Shown here piece by piece: positions 4,553-5,928 of a stretch of 5,928 bases of DNA; position 1 is the first letter of the stretch, and the number at the start of each line of letters is the position of its first letter. Origin of the DNA: an uncultured Clostridia bacterium. Lineage in GTDB: Bacteria; Bacillota; Clostridia; Oscillospirales; Oscillospiraceae. The stretch spans positions 1 through 5,928 of the forward strand of contig CAMNHH010000132.1 of the NCBI GenBank assembly GCA_946539175.1. Direction: 5' to 3'. The position numbers and the translations under genes were made by a program. The notes beneath the pieces were generated by a model. The model was not told where the DNA came from, ran no database searches, and worked only from the letters and a program-made list of their open reading frames with translations.

Positions 4553-5928
4553 TTACCAGTCCTCGGAGCCGCTTGCGCCGGTCTGGGTCTGCTCCGCCGT
4601 TTCCGTCCTCTCCGCCTCCTGCTTTTCCAGCTCCGCGAAGCGGTCAAAGATGGACTCGGATTCGTTGACGGGGATCTCCTCCCCCTTCATGCAGGCGTGG
4701 AACTGGCTGCGGGTCATGGTGTCGTGGGCCAGCAGATACCGGGCCACGGCCTCCAGCTTGTCGTCGTGCTCCCGGAGAATGCCCTCGCACTGCTCATAGG
4801 CCTGGTCGATCAGACTGCGGATCTCCTCGTCGATCTTGCCGGCGGTCTGCTCGGAATAGGGCTTGGTACGGCCGTAGCTCATGCCCACAAAGACCTCGTT
4901 GTCGTCGCCGTAGCGGACCGTGCCCAGAGCATCGCTCATGCCGTAGCGGGTCACCATATCGTGGGCGATGGAGGTGGCATGCTGGATATCGGCGGAGGCG
5001 CCGGTGGAGATGTCGTCCATTTTCAGGCTCTCCGCAATCCGGCCGCCCAGGGCGGAGACGATGCTCTCAAACATCTCGGAGCGGCTGGTGTCGTCCTGGT
5101 CCTCCTCCGGCAGGTACATGGTCAGGCCTCCCGTGGGGCCCCGGGGAATGATGGTGACCATCTGGACCGGGGGATGGTGGGGCAGATACCAGGCGGAGAC
5201 CGCGTGGCCCGCCTCGTGATAGGCGGTGAGACGGCGGGTCCGCTCGGAGACCTTGTGGCTCTTCTTCTGGGGTCCGGCCCAGACCTTCAACAGGCCCTCC
5301 TCCAGATCCTCCATGAGGATGCAGGGGCGGTTGGCCCGGGCGGCCAGCAGCGCCGCCTCGTTCAGCAGATTTTCCAGATCCGCGCCGGTGAATCCCACGG
5401 TCGCCCGGGCCACGATGTGCAGATCCACGGTGTCCGCCAGGGGCTTGCCCTTGGCATGGACCTTCAGAATGGCCTCTCGGCCCTGGCAATCGGGCTTGCC
5501 AATATAGACCTGGCGGTCAAAGCGGCCGGGCCGCAGCAGCGCCGGGTCCAGAATGTCCTTCCGGTTGGTGGCGGCCATCACAATGACGCCGGTGTTGCCG
5601 GTGAAGCCGTCCATCTCCACCAGGAGCTGGTTCAGGGTCTGCTCCCGCTCATCGTGTCCGCCGCCCAGGCCGGCGCCTCTGTGGCGGCCCACGGCGTCGA
5701 TCTCGTCGATGAAGATGATGGCGGGTGCCATCTTCTTGGCCTGGTCAAACAGGTCCCGGACACGGCCGGCGCCCACGCCCACGTAGAGCTCCACAAAGTC
5801 GGAGCCGGAGATGGACAGGAACTGCACGTCCGCCTCACCGGCCACAGCCTTGGCCAGCAGGGTCTTGCCGGTGCCCGGAGGGCCCACCAGCAGCACGCCC
5901 TTGGGCACCTTGGCCCCCAGGCGGGTGT
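4553..5928 (-). CDS. ftsH: ATP-dependent zinc metalloprotease FtsH (5' end beyond window)
   Basis: Membrane-anchored AAA+ protease that unfolds and degrades misfolded membrane proteins and some short-lived regulators. The window holds 457 complete codons. The frame is open to the right edge and begins TRLGAKVPKG, the usual sequence just before the FtsH P-loop, so the GTG at 5908 is an internal valine codon and not a start. Numbering from the first complete codon: Walker A GPPGTGKT at 15-22; pore loop YVGVGAGR from 48 (Tyr where Phe is common); Walker B IIFIDE at 70-75; second region of homology with arginine fingers at about 132 and 135; zinc site HEAGH at 237-241; a likely third zinc ligand, Asp313, in GASADI. 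The C-terminal tail is acidic and Glu/Thr rich, ending EDW. The missing N-terminus should carry two transmembrane helices and a short extracytoplasmic domain. All catalytic motifs seen are intact. A terminator follows 12 bp after the stop, so ftsH is transcribed separately from tdk. Confidence 0.98.
   Translation of the reverse strand, partial: TRLGAKVPKGVLLVGPPGTGKTLLAKAVAGEADVQFLSISGSDFVELYVGVGAGRVRDLFDQAKKMAPAIIFIDEIDAVGRHRGAGLGGGHDEREQTLNQLLVEMDGFTGNTGVIVMAATNRKDILDPALLRPGRFDRQVYIGKPDCQGREAILKVHAKGKPLADTVDLHIVARATVGFTGADLENLLNEAALLAARANRPCILMEDLEEGLLKVWAGPQKKSHKVSERTRRLTAYHEAGHAVSAWYLPHHPPVQMVTIIPRGPTGGLTMYLPEEDQDDTSRSEMFESIVSALGGRIAESLKMDDISTGASADIQHATSIAHDMVTRYGMSDALGTVRYGDDNEVFVGMSYGRTKPYSEQTAGKIDEEIRSLIDQAYEQCEGILREHDDKLEAVARYLLAHDTMTRSQFHACMKGEEIPVNESESIFDRFAELEKQEAERTETAEQTQTGASGSEDW

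Noticed and set aside
5906..5908. GTG as a start codon for ftsH
   Set aside because: The frame continues upstream with the conserved TRLGAK sequence to the window edge, so this codon is internal.

Overview
This window reads as a stretch of chromosome from a GC-rich member of the Firmicutes (class Clostridia, plausibly an Oscillospiraceae-type gut anaerobe). That placement is an inference. It rests on strong Shine-Dalgarno sites (GGAGG, AAAGGA), a lipoprotein of the BMP family with a low-complexity linker, a tetrameric-type cytidine deaminase, a manganese-type DeoB, and GC-rich genes separated by AT-rich promoter regions. All six genes lie on the minus strand, so transcription runs from high to low coordinates.

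Layout in transcription order. (1) 5928-4553: most of the ATPase and all of the protease domain of FtsH, cut off at the right edge of the window. (2) 4540-4503: a perfect hairpin terminator closing the ftsH transcript. (3) 4484-4456: a sigma-A type promoter (perfect TATAAT, 17-bp spacer) that starts a nucleoside salvage operon: tdk (4420-3824), deoD (3817-3074), deoB (2964-1795) and cdd (1798-1385). tdk and deoD are 6 bp apart and deoB and cdd overlap by ATGA. deoD and deoB are separated by 109 bp holding a set of overlapping inverted repeats. (4) 1384-1247: an AT-rich gap with a second good sigma-A promoter, then a BMP/PnrA-type lipoprotein gene (1246-14), probably the substrate-binding part of a nucleoside ABC transporter whose other genes would lie beyond the left edge.

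The genes make a coherent pathway. The lipoprotein would capture nucleosides. Cdd deaminates (deoxy)cytidine to (deoxy)uridine. DeoD splits purine (deoxy)nucleosides to base plus (deoxy)ribose-1-phosphate. DeoB isomerises the sugar-1-phosphate to the 5-phosphate for central metabolism. Tdk phosphorylates thymidine or deoxyuridine for DNA synthesis. deoC (deoxyribose-phosphate aldolase) and a pyrimidine nucleoside phosphorylase are not in the window.

I see no mobile element, CRISPR array, tRNA/rRNA gene or recognisable riboswitch, and no strong sign of an undescribed system. The most unexplained DNA is the repeat-rich gap between deoD and deoB. The lipoprotein promoter region, with an inverted repeat across its -35 box, comes next. 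No gene-free stretch exceeds 300 bases.
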